This document shows positions 15,762 through 24,253 of a DNA stretch of 64,000 bases, piece after piece. Made by a program: the position numbers and the translations under genes. Below the pieces are notes generated by a model, which worked only from the letters and a program-made list of their open reading frames with translations, was not told the origin of the DNA and searched no databases. The DNA is taken from contig NZ_BMZD01000001.1 of assembly GCF_014652615.1 (NCBI RefSeq), forward strand, positions 331,962-395,961, read 5' to 3'. Position 1 is the stretch's first letter. Every line of letters starts with the position of its first letter. This DNA comes from Novosphingobium arvoryzae (GTDB lineage: Bacteria; Pseudomonadota; Alphaproteobacteria; Sphingomonadales; Sphingomonadaceae).

Positions 15762-17044
15762 CCACCCCCACCGGCCAGCGGATGCGCCAGACCCTGGCCT
15801 GCACGGCCGCGGCCAATGCCTATCAGAAGCAGTTCGGCATCGACCTGAAGCGGCGGGTGGTGGATGAGGGCGAGCCGTTCGCCATTGTCCAGGCCGATAC
15901 CCCGCACGAGATCTTCCACGTGATGGACATCCCGATCATCACCAACCAGTGGTGGTCGGCCTATATCTCCGCCAAGCAGCTGTCGGGCCGCTACTTCGAG
16001 GTCATGGCCGAGCATGGCTATCCCGAAAACAGCTGCAAGTACTGCTCGCTGGGGCTGGCCTGCACGCTGGCGAACGATCCCAAGACTGCGCCGTGGGGTG
16101 GCTTGCCCACCCCGACCGTGCTGGTCGCGCGGCTGACCTGCGACTGCATCCAGCACGTCTTCGGCCAGTGGGCCGAGGCGATGGGGACCGAATTCTTCGC
16201 GATGGAAGCGCCCGCGTGGGAACACAAGGACCCGCGCTGGTTCGCGCATTCCAACCGCGACTGGGACGAGATCTATCAGCCCGACCGGATCGCGCTGATG
16301 GTTTCGGAAATGCGCGACCTGATCACCCTGCTGGAAAAGCGCACCGGCCGCCGCTTTGACGAGGCGAAGCTGCATCACCTGATGGAGCGGATCAACGAGC
16401 AGGAAGGCTATATCTGGGAAGCCAACCAGGCGCTGGCCAAGGCCCGGCCCTGTCCGGTCTCGATTGGCGAGCAGATGTCCAACACGATGATCCCGCAATG
16501 GCATCGCGGGTCGGATTGGGCAGTGAACCACGCCCGCCGGTTCCGCGACGAAGTGCTGGACCGGATCGCGCAGGGGCAGGGTGCGGCGGATGACGAGCGT
16601 ATCCGCCTGATGTGGATCGGTGCCGGGGTGTGGCACGATCCGGGCTTTTACCAGGCGCTGGAAGAGCGGATGGGCGCGGTGTTCGTGTGGTCGATGTACA
16701 TGCCTTTCGCCGGGCCGCAGTACATCCGCGAGCTCAAGGACCGGCCGATGGAGGCGCTGGCCAGCCGGATCTGTTCGATGAACGAGGTGCTGCACCTGCC
16801 GCCGTGGATGAACGGCTGGATGGAAAGCGAGGCAGAGCGCTGCGGGCTGGATGCCGCCGTGGTGCTGCTGCCGCCGGATAACCGCCTGTCGCAATCCGGC
16901 ACCCGGCTGACCGCGCTCTCGCTGGAGCAGGCGGGCATTCCGGTGCTGATGATCGATGCCGACATGGTCGATGCCAAGAACTGGGACCATGACCGGATGG
17001 TCACGCTGGTGGGCAATTTCCTGACGGAAAAAGGCCTGGCATGA
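15758..17044 (+). CDS. 2-hydroxyacyl-CoA dehydratase / benzoyl-CoA reductase-like large subunit
   Basis: A 428-residue member of the HgdA/B-FldB-BcrB superfamily. Cysteines expected around the iron-sulfur site are present: NSCKYCSLGLACTL (Cys93, Cys96, Cys102) and RLTCDCIQHVFG (Cys128, Cys130). Further family-like features are RLMWIGAGVWHDPGFYQALE, FAGPQYIRELKDRP and the C-terminal VVLLPPDNRLSQSGTRLTAL plus GIPVLMIDADMVD. The start overlaps the CoA-transferase stop and the end overlaps dctP, so it is inside one transcriptional unit. In characterised systems this fold performs one-electron reduction-driven dehydration of an acyl-CoA or dearomatises benzoyl-CoA, and is oxygen-sensitive. The substrate is unknown, and the absence of an activator ATPase in the window is notable. 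Confidence 0.82.
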   Translation: MTTPTGQRMRQTLACTAAANAYQKQFGIDLKRRVVDEGEPFAIVQADTPHEIFHVMDIPIITNQWWSAYISAKQLSGRYFEVMAEHGYPENSCKYCSLGLACTLANDPKTAPWGGLPTPTVLVARLTCDCIQHVFGQWAEAMGTEFFAMEAPAWEHKDPRWFAHSNRDWDEIYQPDRIALMVSEMRDLITLLEKRTGRRFDEAKLHHLMERINEQEGYIWEANQALAKARPCPVSIGEQMSNTMIPQWHRGSDWAVNHARRFRDEVLDRIAQGQGAADDERIRLMWIGAGVWHDPGFYQALEERMGAVFVWSMYMPFAGPQYIRELKDRPMEALASRICSMNEVLHLPPWMNGWMESEAERCGLDAAVVLLPPDNRLSQSGTRLTALSLEQAGIPVLMIDADMVDAKNWDHDRMVTLVGNFLTEKGLA

Positions 17045-18072
17045 GGGCGCTGGTCCTCTTGCTGCTGATCGCGCTCGCGGCCTGCGCCCGGCCCGTGCCG
17101 ACGGGCGTGACCGAGCTGACTTATGCCACGCCCTATCCGCCGTCGCACCCGTTCAGCCGGGCCGACCAACGCTGGATCGATTTCGTGGCGCAGCGGTCTG
17201 GCGGGGCGCTGCGGATCAGGCCGGTGTGGTCGGGCGGATTGTTGTCCGCCGACATGTCGATGGAGGAACTGCGCCACGGCGTTGCGGACATCGGACTGAT
17301 CACGCCGATCTATATCCGGGGCGGCACGCACCTGATCCGGATCCAGTCGGGCTTCTATGCCGGAGCGGACAGCATCGAGGCGCAAGTTGCGCTGTTCCGC
17401 TGCATCGCGGCTGCCAGCCCGGAAATCGGGCGGGAACTCGCCGGTCTGAAAGTGCTGGCCGTGCAGGGTGGATCGCTGCCGGGGATCGTCACCACCAGCC
17501 GCCCGGTTAATACGCTGGACGACCTCAAGGGCCTTCGCCTGCGTGCGCCGACCGAGCTGCTTTCGGTACTGCGCGCGCTGGGAGCGGACCCGGTCAACAT
17601 GCCGATGGGCGAGGTTTATTCCGCCATGTCCAAGGGCGTGATCGACGGGGTGGTGGCGCCGGGCGACACGTTCCGCTCGCTTCACTTTGCCGAGACGGCG
17701 GATTACTTCAACACGCTGTCGGTGCCGCGCGGGGCCTATCCGGCGCGGGCGATGAACCAGCGGCGGTGGGATGCGCTGTCCCCGGCCCAGCAGCAGGTGC
17801 TGGAAGACGGCATCGCCGTGTGGGAAGCCGCACTGGCAGAGGAAATCCGTGCGGCGGAAATCCGGGGGCTGGACGAAGCCCGTGCCAAGAAGGTGCGCAT
17901 CACCCCCATGCCCGCAGCGGACCAGCAGCGCTTCGACGCGCTCTACCTGCGCGAGGCGGAGAGCAACGCGCGCCTGCTCGATCGTTTCGGCATCGACGGA
18001 ATGCAGGCCTTCCGCGCGGCGCGCGCATCGATCCCGGCGCGCAACCGCGTTGAATGCCGGAGCGGCGCATGA
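17041..18072 (+). CDS. dctP: TRAP transporter substrate-binding protein (DctP), lipoprotein
   Basis: A 343-residue DctP-family protein. It begins with a lipobox (LIALAAC, Cys15), so it is probably membrane-tethered rather than freely periplasmic. Family segments are ELTYATPYPPSHPFSRADQR, ELRHGVADIGLITPIYIRGG, DLKGLRLRAPTELLSVLRAL (the Arg of RLRAPT is where family members hold the ligand carboxylate), MPMGEVYSAMSKGVIDGVVA and AMNQRRWDALSPAQQQVLED. ATG overlaps the dehydratase stop (ATGA). It should deliver a carboxylate to the DctQM pair at 11052-12799, from which it is separated by three CoA-enzyme genes. This interleaving ties the transporter and the dehydratase genes to the same substrate. 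Confidence 0.92.
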   Translation: MRALVLLLLIALAACARPVPTGVTELTYATPYPPSHPFSRADQRWIDFVAQRSGGALRIRPVWSGGLLSADMSMEELRHGVADIGLITPIYIRGGTHLIRIQSGFYAGADSIEAQVALFRCIAAASPEIGRELAGLKVLAVQGGSLPGIVTTSRPVNTLDDLKGLRLRAPTELLSVLRALGADPVNMPMGEVYSAMSKGVIDGVVAPGDTFRSLHFAETADYFNTLSVPRGAYPARAMNQRRWDALSPAQQQVLEDGIAVWEAALAEEIRAAEIRGLDEARAKKVRITPMPAADQQRFDALYLREAESNARLLDRFGIDGMQAFRAARASIPARNRVECRSGA

Positions 18073-19010
18073 CGGTCCGGCTGACCCTGATCGCGGCGAC
18101 CGTCGCACTGGCCCTCGCTTCGCCAGTTCAGGCCAGCGCGCTCACGGCCCGCACCATTGGTCCGGCGGCAGGCAGCGGGCCAACCCCCGCCATCGCCGAG
18201 AGCTGGAACGACGCGCCGGGCTACACCGTCTATCGCCCCGCGCGCCTGCCCCGCGCGCGAATGCCGCTGGTGCTGTGGGGCAATGGCGGATGCCGCGACA
18301 ACGGCCTGTCCGCCAGCCACTTCCTGCGTGAGATCGCCAGCCACGGCTATGTCGTGATCGCCAATGGCAGCGCCAGGGAAGAATCCCCGGTGCTCGACCA
18401 GTTGCCCGCCGCCGACGCCCCCCCGCCGGGCAGCCCGCCCCGCGCCACCCCGGATGAGACAACCGTCGCGCAGTATCTTGCCGCAATCGACTGGGTCCAG
18501 ACCGCGCGCAAGGGCGCCAGGAGCCGCTGGGCTGGTCGGATCGACCTGACCCGGATTGCGGCGATGGGGCACAGCTGCGGCGGCCTGCAGGCGCTGGCTG
18601 CCGGAGCGGACCCGCGCATCGCCACCGTGGTGGCCTTCAATAGCGGGGTCTATAACCGCATGGGCACTGGCCTCAGCGGGGTGCGGATCACCAAGGACGA
18701 CCTCAAAAAGCTGCACACCCCGGTCGCCTACTTCATCGGCGGCCCTGCCGACATCGCCTTCGCCAATGCCGCCGACGATGTCGCGCGGCTGAGCCATGTT
18801 CCGGTGCTGGGGGCCAATCTGCCAGTCGGCCACGGCGGCACGTTCCGGCTGGCGGGCGGCGGCGACTGGGGCCGGGCGGCTACCGCCTGGCTCGACTGGC
18901 AGCTGAAAGGCGATGCCGCCGCCGCAAAGTGGTTCGTCGGCCGCGACTGCCGCCTGTGCACCACATTCGGCTGGACAATCACGCGCAAGCAGTTTCCGGA
19001 GAACCCATGA
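18069..19010 (+). CDS. Exported alpha/beta hydrolase
   Basis: A 313-residue protein with a signal peptide (cleavage near VQASA, residue 23). The fold is recognisable from the oxyanion region LVLWGNGGCRDNGLSASHFL, the strand ASHGYVVIANGSA, the nucleophile elbow MGHSCGGLQAL (Ser169), and a late LPVGHGGTF that probably supplies the catalytic His. It overlaps dctP and the next CoA-transferase by 4 bp on each side. It most resembles esterase/dienelactone-hydrolase-like secreted enzymes; the substrate is not determinable. With the CocE-type protein at 5423 it gives the cluster two exported hydrolases. Confidence 0.82.
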   Translation: MTVRLTLIAATVALALASPVQASALTARTIGPAAGSGPTPAIAESWNDAPGYTVYRPARLPRARMPLVLWGNGGCRDNGLSASHFLREIASHGYVVIANGSAREESPVLDQLPAADAPPPGSPPRATPDETTVAQYLAAIDWVQTARKGARSRWAGRIDLTRIAAMGHSCGGLQALAAGADPRIATVVAFNSGVYNRMGTGLSGVRITKDDLKKLHTPVAYFIGGPADIAFANAADDVARLSHVPVLGANLPVGHGGTFRLAGGGDWGRAATAWLDWQLKGDAAAAKWFVGRDCRLCTTFGWTITRKQFPENP

Positions 19011-20170
19011 CCCAACCTCTCGCCGGCATTCGCGTAGCCGATTTCAGTCACGTCATGGCCGGGCCCTATGCCTCGCACCTGCTGCGCCTGATGGGCGCGG
19101 AAGTGATCAAGATCGAGCCGCGCGGGGGCGACAATTTCCGCAATTACGGCGGCGACCGGCGCTATGATGGCATGTCCCCGGCGTTCATCGCGGCCAATGC
19201 GGGCAAGAAGTCGATCGCGCTCGACCTGAAGAACGACGAGGACAAGGCCATTGCCAGCGCCATCGTGGAACGCTGCGATGTGCTGCTGGAAAACTTCCGC
19301 CCCGGCGTGATCGACCGGCTGGGGCTGGGCTATCAGGACGTCACCGCATTCAACCCGCACATCGTGTTCTGCTCGATCTCTGGCTATGGTCAGGTCGGCC
19401 CGCAGCGGGACTGGCCGGCCATCGACAACATCGTGCAGGCCACCAGCGGGATGATGATGCTGAGCGGCGACGAGCAGGACCCGCCGATCCGGATCGGGTT
19501 TCCCATCGTCGACACGCTGACCGGGCAAACCGCCGCACTGGCCATTCTGGGGGCGTTGATGCGGCGCGCCGGGGGCGGGGCAGGCAGCTACATCGACGTG
19601 TCGATGTTCGATGCCAGCCTGGCCTTCATGACCTCCGCGCTCACCCCGTTCCTGGCGACCGGGACGCCGATGGCGCGCATGGGCAACACCGGCTATTCCG
19701 GCCTGCCCACCGCATCGCTGTTTATCGCCCGTGACGGGCGCGAAGTGTCGCTCGGCGTGGTCCAGCCCAACCAGTTCGACGCGCTGGCCCGCCATGTCGG
19801 GCGGCTGGACTGGCTGGATGATCCCCGCTTTGCCAGGCCCGATGCCCGCCGCGCCAATTTCGATGCGATGAAGGCTGAACTGGCCGCTGTGATGCTGACC
19901 CGCGACGCTGCCGACTGGGAACGCGACCTGAGCGCGATCGGTGTGCCGTGCGGGATGGTTCGCCGCGTGGATGAAGCCGCCGCGCTGGCGGGCGCGGACG
20001 CGCTGTTGCCGCTGACCGTGCCGGGCCTGCCAGGAGGCGGGAACATCGCGATCCCCAATGCCGGGTTCCGGATGACCCCGGATGGCCCCGGCACGGATGT
20101 GCCGCCGCCCCGGCTGGATGAACACCGCGCCGAAATCCTCGACTGGCTGGGAATGCGCGAGATCGCCTGA
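19007..20170 (+). CDS. CaiB/BaiF family CoA-transferase
   Basis: A 387-residue class III CoA-transferase of normal single-domain length. It has the N-terminal LAGIRVADFSHVMAGPYASH and MGAEVIKIEPRGGDNFRNYG, then LLENFRPGVIDRLGLGYQDV and GSYIDVSMFDASLAFM, where the Asp of MFD matches the catalytic aspartate of the family. The C-terminal swap domain includes VSLGVVQPNQFDALARHVG. ATG overlaps the upstream hydrolase stop. It transfers CoA between carboxylates, so together with the fused enzyme at 13677 the operon has two activating or recycling transferases, this one with the canonical catalytic residue. Confidence 0.92.
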   Translation: MTQPLAGIRVADFSHVMAGPYASHLLRLMGAEVIKIEPRGGDNFRNYGGDRRYDGMSPAFIAANAGKKSIALDLKNDEDKAIASAIVERCDVLLENFRPGVIDRLGLGYQDVTAFNPHIVFCSISGYGQVGPQRDWPAIDNIVQATSGMMMLSGDEQDPPIRIGFPIVDTLTGQTAALAILGALMRRAGGGAGSYIDVSMFDASLAFMTSALTPFLATGTPMARMGNTGYSGLPTASLFIARDGREVSLGVVQPNQFDALARHVGRLDWLDDPRFARPDARRANFDAMKAELAAVMLTRDAADWERDLSAIGVPCGMVRRVDEAAALAGADALLPLTVPGLPGGGNIAIPNAGFRMTPDGPGTDVPPPRLDEHRAEILDWLGMREIA

Positions 20171-20195
20171 GGCGGTCTCGCGGCAAGGCATGACG

Positions 20196-21581
20196 ATGAA
20201 CACCGGCATCAGCGACCTCGTGACGCAGCGCCTTGCTGCCGTGCGGTTTGCGGATCTGCCCGCCAGCACCGTGACGGCGGCCAAGCAGGTGCTGCTCGAT
20301 GCCTGCGGGGTAATGCTGGGGGCAAGCGGCCTTTCAGACGAAGTGCGGCCCTTCGCGGCGCTGGCCGCCGCGACCGGATCGGGTCCGTGCGCGGTATTGG
20401 GGACCGGGCAGCTGGCCAGCGCCCCGTTTGCCGCGCTGGCCAACGGCGCGATGGCTCACGCGCTGGATTATGAAGACGCTTTCGATCTCGCCCCCGGCCA
20501 TCCCAATGCCAGTCTGGTCCCCGCGCTGATCGCGCTGGCGCAGGCGGAAGGGCCGGTTGACGGGGCCCGCTTTCTGACCGCGCTGGCCATTGGGTGTGAT
20601 TTGTCCTGCCGGATGGGGCTGGCCCTGCGGCGGCAGATGGAGGACGGAGGCTGGTATCCTCCGCCCATTCTGGCCGGGTTCGGCGCGGCGGCGGGCAGTG
20701 CCCACTTGCTGGGGCTGGGTGCGGAACAGCTGCGCGATGCCCTGTCGCTGACGCTGTGCCAGGTGACGATGCCGGGCGAAATCAAGCACAGTCCGGCCAC
20801 CGTGATCCGCGCCGTGCGCGAGGCATTTCCCGCACAGGCGGCGGTCCTGTCAGCCATGCTCGCCCGTGAGGGCGTGTCCGGGTTTGAAGCTCCGTTGGAA
20901 GGGCCGGGCGGGTTCTATGCGCTTTATGCCGGCGGACAGTTCGATCCCGCCGACCTCAGCGATGGTCTGGGCGAACGGTTCTGGATCGAGCGGCTGACCT
21001 TCAAGCCCTGGCCCAGCTGCCGGGGAACGCACCCGTTCATCGAACTGGCACTGCGCCTGCGCGGCGAACACGGCTTCTCGCCGGACGCGATCACCGCCAT
21101 CGATGTCCGGATCGACGAAGTCCAGCGGATGCTGACCGAGCCGGCAGCCCGCAAGAACGCGCCGCAAGTTGCGATCGATGCGAAGTTCAGCATTCCGTTC
21201 TGCACCGCGCTGGCGCTGCGGCACGGGGCGGTCGATCTGGATGGGTTTTCGGCTCAGCGGCTGGCCGATCCGGCGATCCTGGAACTGGCGGCGCGGGTCC
21301 GTCCGGAAGTCCGCCCCCAAAGCGGCTGGCTGCGCGGATCGGGCGGCGCGATGACCGTGCATCTGGCCGATGGGCGGCAGCTCTGCGCCGAGGTGGACAA
21401 CGCTCTGGGCTGTCCGGCCCGGCCGCTGGACGAGGCGGCGCTGGTGCGCAAGTTCGTCGATTGCGCAGGCCGGGCCCGGCGGCCCCTGTCCGGGGCGGCC
21501 GCGCGGCAACTGGCGGCGCGGATTCTGACGCTGGAAGATTGCCCCGACGTCGGGGCGCTGTTCGGGGACGCGCCGCGCTAA
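20196..21581 (+). CDS. MmgE/PrpD family protein
   Basis: A 461-residue member of the MmgE/PrpD superfamily (2-methylcitrate dehydratase, cis-aconitate decarboxylase, iminodisuccinate epimerase). Recognisable segments are KQVLLDACGVMLGASGL, LANGAMAHALDYEDAF with the following GHPNASLVPALIALA, FGAAAGSAHLLGLG, FKPWPSCRGTHPFIELAL and AIDAKFSIPFCTALAL. Start at 20196 is preferred over the ATG at 20190 because AAGG is better spaced. It is the last gene of the plus-strand run and ends with a 4-bp overlap against the convergent transporter gene. A hydratase/dehydratase or decarboxylase role on a di- or tricarboxylate intermediate fits; the exact reaction is unknown. Confidence 0.88.
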   Translation: MNTGISDLVTQRLAAVRFADLPASTVTAAKQVLLDACGVMLGASGLSDEVRPFAALAAATGSGPCAVLGTGQLASAPFAALANGAMAHALDYEDAFDLAPGHPNASLVPALIALAQAEGPVDGARFLTALAIGCDLSCRMGLALRRQMEDGGWYPPPILAGFGAAAGSAHLLGLGAEQLRDALSLTLCQVTMPGEIKHSPATVIRAVREAFPAQAAVLSAMLAREGVSGFEAPLEGPGGFYALYAGGQFDPADLSDGLGERFWIERLTFKPWPSCRGTHPFIELALRLRGEHGFSPDAITAIDVRIDEVQRMLTEPAARKNAPQVAIDAKFSIPFCTALALRHGAVDLDGFSAQRLADPAILELAARVRPEVRPQSGWLRGSGGAMTVHLADGRQLCAEVDNALGCPARPLDEAALVRKFVDCAGRARRPLSGAAARQLAARILTLEDCPDVGALFGDAPR

Positions 21582-22588
21582 CCCTGACGCTTCGCCGCGA
21601 GACGGGGAGCCAGTGAGAGCAACACGATCGCGCCGATCAGGATGGCCGCGCCGACCAGCTCTGCCGGGCGCGGCTCCTTCAACCCGCAGAAGGCTGCCAG
21701 CAGGATCGCCCCACCCACGCCCGCGACCAGGCTGGCCGCGCGCTCCAGCGGCACGCAATAGGCGTTCTCGCGCGGGTCGAGCAGGATGATGATCGCCAGC
21801 ACCGAAATCACCGTCAGCGTGCTGCCAATGCCCAGCATCGAGACGAGTGCCGGATCGCGCCACACATCGATGAAGCCCCAGTGCAGCTCGCCCGCCTGCC
21901 CGCCGATCCCGGACGCCGAAATCGCCGCCAGAATGGCTACCGACAACGGCAGCGCCACGACCTTCTCCTCCACGAAGTAACGCCGCACCGACGCCGGATC
22001 GCCCGACTTCGAAATCTTGGTCATCACCACCAGCCGCATGAAGTAGCCGATGGTGTAAAGCACCACTGTCAGGATCGCGAGCGGCGGCAGGTGCAGGCCG
22101 CCTCGGTCGCTTAACGTGATGACCAGCGCGATCAGCACCATGACCAGCGCGGTCCAGCTCCACCAGCGGACCTTGCGCCCGAACAGCAGATCGACCAGCG
22201 GCGCGATCACCAGAATGTCGCCGCGCATGATCAGCTGGATGAACGGGATGCTGACCCCTTCGAAGGTGAACGAGAGCGGCACCGTGAACAGCACCAGCGA
22301 GGTCCCGATCCCGGACAGCACGGTATAGCGCGTCGGCACCGGCACGCGTGTGGCGCCCACTTGCACCGCGTTGGCATCCTTGTGCCAGCCTGACAGCCAG
22401 ATGAAGGCATAGGTCAGCACCAGGTTGATGATCAGCGAGGCCGGCAGCGTCTCCAGCCCGGTTAGCGGCCGGCCCAGCGCCGCATTGGGCGTGCTGGTCA
22501 CCAGCTTGGTGATGATGACGTTGGGCAGGTAGGCCAGGAAATAGAGAAAGACGAAGCCTTCCAGCGGAAATGCTCGCACCGCCTTCAT
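21578..22588 (-). CDS. DMT/EamA-like membrane transporter
   Basis: A 336-residue integral membrane protein with about ten hydrophobic helices (for example LEGFVFLYFLAYLPNVIITK, LVLTYAFIWLSG, TALVMVLIALVITLSD, VLAIIILLDPREN and a final ELVGAAILIGAIVLLSLAPR). The layout, with the acidic or charged RGDILVIAPLVDLLFGRKVR loop in the middle, suggests the drug/metabolite transporter superfamily, though I see no exact subfamily. It overlaps the upstream capA-like gene by 4 bp (ATGA), so they are one transcript under the palindrome at 23786. Likely export or uptake of a cluster metabolite. Confidence 0.72.
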   Translation of the reverse strand: MKAVRAFPLEGFVFLYFLAYLPNVIITKLVTSTPNAALGRPLTGLETLPASLIINLVLTYAFIWLSGWHKDANAVQVGATRVPVPTRYTVLSGIGTSLVLFTVPLSFTFEGVSIPFIQLIMRGDILVIAPLVDLLFGRKVRWWSWTALVMVLIALVITLSDRGGLHLPPLAILTVVLYTIGYFMRLVVMTKISKSGDPASVRRYFVEEKVVALPLSVAILAAISASGIGGQAGELHWGFIDVWRDPALVSMLGIGSTLTVISVLAIIILLDPRENAYCVPLERAASLVAGVGGAILLAAFCGLKEPRPAELVGAAILIGAIVLLSLAPRLAAKRQG

Positions 22589-23706
22589 GCCACGCCCTCC
22601 AGTTCGACCATGTCCGCGCTCGCCCGGTAGCGGGCATTCAGCCCGGCCTCGCCGGTCACGGCAGTCATGTAATCGACCACGGCGGCGTGTTCGGCGCTGC
22701 CCGGTACGGCGAGCCGGGGCACGGCATCACGGCCGATGTGCAGCGGCAGGAACCCGGCGCGAAGCAGCTTGCCGCCCGCGATTTCCAGCCTTGCGATGAT
22801 CGAGAGCCGCGCGGCGGTGGGGAAATTGTAGAGTCCTTCGAAGTCCGGCTCCCACTCCTCGGCCAGCACGCGGATCTCGTTCCAGCTTCTCGATTTGGCG
22901 TGGGCCTCGTCCATCCTGAGGTCGGTGGCGAAATTGCAAAGCGAATAGAACACCGGCTTGCCGTCAATTACCTCGCACCCTTTCAGGATGTGCGCGTGCC
23001 CGCCCAGGATCGCGTCGGCCCCGGCGGCAATCGCGGCGCGGGCAACATCGCGCTGGTAATCGGCAATCACCGCGCGGACGAAGTGGATGCCCCAGTGGTG
23101 CGAAACGATCACGACATCCACTTGCGCCTTGGCAGCCCGAATGTCGGCCTCCATCGCGGCGAGATCCTCGCGGTGGGGATAGGTATGAACCCGCGCGGGC
23201 GTGCCGGGCTGGTCGTGCTCGATCTGCTCATAGATCGTGTGCGCGCGCATCGGGGCGCAGCCGGGGCGGCGTTCGTCGGCCCAGGTGCTGTGCGGCAGGA
23301 TGCTGGAATAGGCCAGGATCGCCACCCGCGTTCCGTCACCCAGCGTGCGGAGCACCGGCCGCCGCGCTTCGACGATTGTTGCGCCCGCACCGACCACGGC
23401 CAGCCCCACCGCCTCAAGATTGGCGCGCGTTTCGAAGAACGCCCCAGCGCCCCAGTCCATGCAATGGTTGCCCGCCATCGAGATCACGTCGAACCCCGCA
23501 CGCGCCAGCGCCGCCGCGCCATCCGGGCGGGCGAGCACGGCGTGGCGCACTTGCGGCAAGCGCTCCCCCCGCTCGGCAAAACTGGTTTCCAGCTGGCCAA
23601 AGGTAATGTCCGCCGCGCCCAGCAGATCGCGGGTGGCGACAAAGCTTTCGTCGTAATCAGCGCGGTCCATCGCCAGATCGCCGGTGGCCAGCAGGATATG
23701 GGTCAT
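22585..23706 (-). CDS. CapA-family calcineurin-like phosphoesterase/hydrolase (copy 2)
   Basis: A 373-residue paralogue of the protein at 9940-11055. CapA signature segments are HILLATGDLAMDRADYDE, AADITFGQLETSFA, ISMAGNHCMDWGAGAF, VDVVIVSHHWGIHFV, AGADAILGGHAHILKG and PVFYSLCNFATDLRMDE. It lacks an N-terminal membrane anchor. The ATG at 23706 has a GGGGAGAG ribosome site; the frame continues upstream but without such a site. It is translationally coupled to the DMT transporter, and a LacI-type palindrome lies 80 bp upstream. The presence of two diverged CapA proteins in one catabolic cluster suggests sequential or substrate-specific reactions. The actual reaction is unknown. Confidence 0.87.
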   Translation of the reverse strand: MTHILLATGDLAMDRADYDESFVATRDLLGAADITFGQLETSFAERGERLPQVRHAVLARPDGAAALARAGFDVISMAGNHCMDWGAGAFFETRANLEAVGLAVVGAGATIVEARRPVLRTLGDGTRVAILAYSSILPHSTWADERRPGCAPMRAHTIYEQIEHDQPGTPARVHTYPHREDLAAMEADIRAAKAQVDVVIVSHHWGIHFVRAVIADYQRDVARAAIAAGADAILGGHAHILKGCEVIDGKPVFYSLCNFATDLRMDEAHAKSRSWNEIRVLAEEWEPDFEGLYNFPTAARLSIIARLEIAGGKLLRAGFLPLHIGRDAVPRLAVPGSAEHAAVVDYMTAVTGEAGLNARYRASADMVELEGVA

Positions 23707-23785
23707 GCGTCTCTCCCCGCCCGATCCGGCATAGGCGTGGTGCGCTGCCATAATCGTAATGAACAATAACAATTCTGGCAGGTTG

Positions 23786-23799
23786 CGCAAGCGCTTGCA
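23786..23799. promoter_or_regulatory. LacI-type operator site 1 (CGCAAGCGCTTGCA)
   Basis: A 14-bp near-perfect palindrome containing the 12-bp perfect core GCAAGCGCTTGC. It lies 80 bp upstream of the second CapA-like gene, in a 133-bp gap that otherwise holds no gene. The central CG-containing form matches the general LacI-family consensus. Three similar sites occur at 25554, 27795 and 30325, all next to promoters around the lacI-type gene at 25565. Confidence 0.7.
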
Positions 23800-23839
23800 G
23801 GGCGTCCGGGCGCCGTCGATACCGCCCGTAAATCGGGAT

Positions 23840-24253
23840 TTAGAGCTGGGGTAACGCGAACACGTCGATGGCGACGCAATCGTCCAGCTTGCGGCCTAGC
23901 CCAAGATATTGCGCCTGATTGAGCGCAGCGTGCGCGGAATCAGCGGTGCGCAGCCAGATGCTGGACCAGAATCCGCTGGCCCCGGCCCCGCGCAATCCGC
24001 GCGATTGCAGTTCTACCCGCGCGCCGCTGTCCAATTCGAGCAGATAGCGCGCCTCGATCCCGATGGCGCCGTCTGGTCCCAGTTCCTGCCAGTCGGTTCC
24101 GCCGGGCAGGATCGCGCCGCTCAGGCCGCCGCTCACCGTGCCGCCCGTGATCCGCACCAGCCGCACCGGTCCGCCGCTGGCCGGGTCCAGCGCGGCGGGC
24201 GCCTCGACCAGCACGCGCAGGGAGAACAGCGGCGGCTGGCCGAACGGGGTCAT
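23840..24253 (-). CDS. DUF3237 domain protein
   Basis: A 137-residue protein with the DUF3237 pattern: VRLVRITGGTVSGGLSGAIL, LPGGTDWQELGPDGAIGIEA, RYLLELDSGARVELQSRGLR, and a C-terminal LNQAQYLGLGRKLDDCVAID strand. The fold is a small beta-barrel of unknown function that is often found beside oxidoreductases in degradation clusters. Start overlaps the stop of the flavin monooxygenase gene (4 bp), so they are co-translated. A role as a small isomerase or cyclase or a ligand-binding protein is possible; nothing in the sequence decides it. Confidence 0.83.
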   Translation of the reverse strand: MTPFGQPPLFSLRVLVEAPAALDPASGGPVRLVRITGGTVSGGLSGAILPGGTDWQELGPDGAIGIEARYLLELDSGARVELQSRGLRGAGASGFWSSIWLRTADSAHAALNQAQYLGLGRKLDDCVAIDVFALPQL

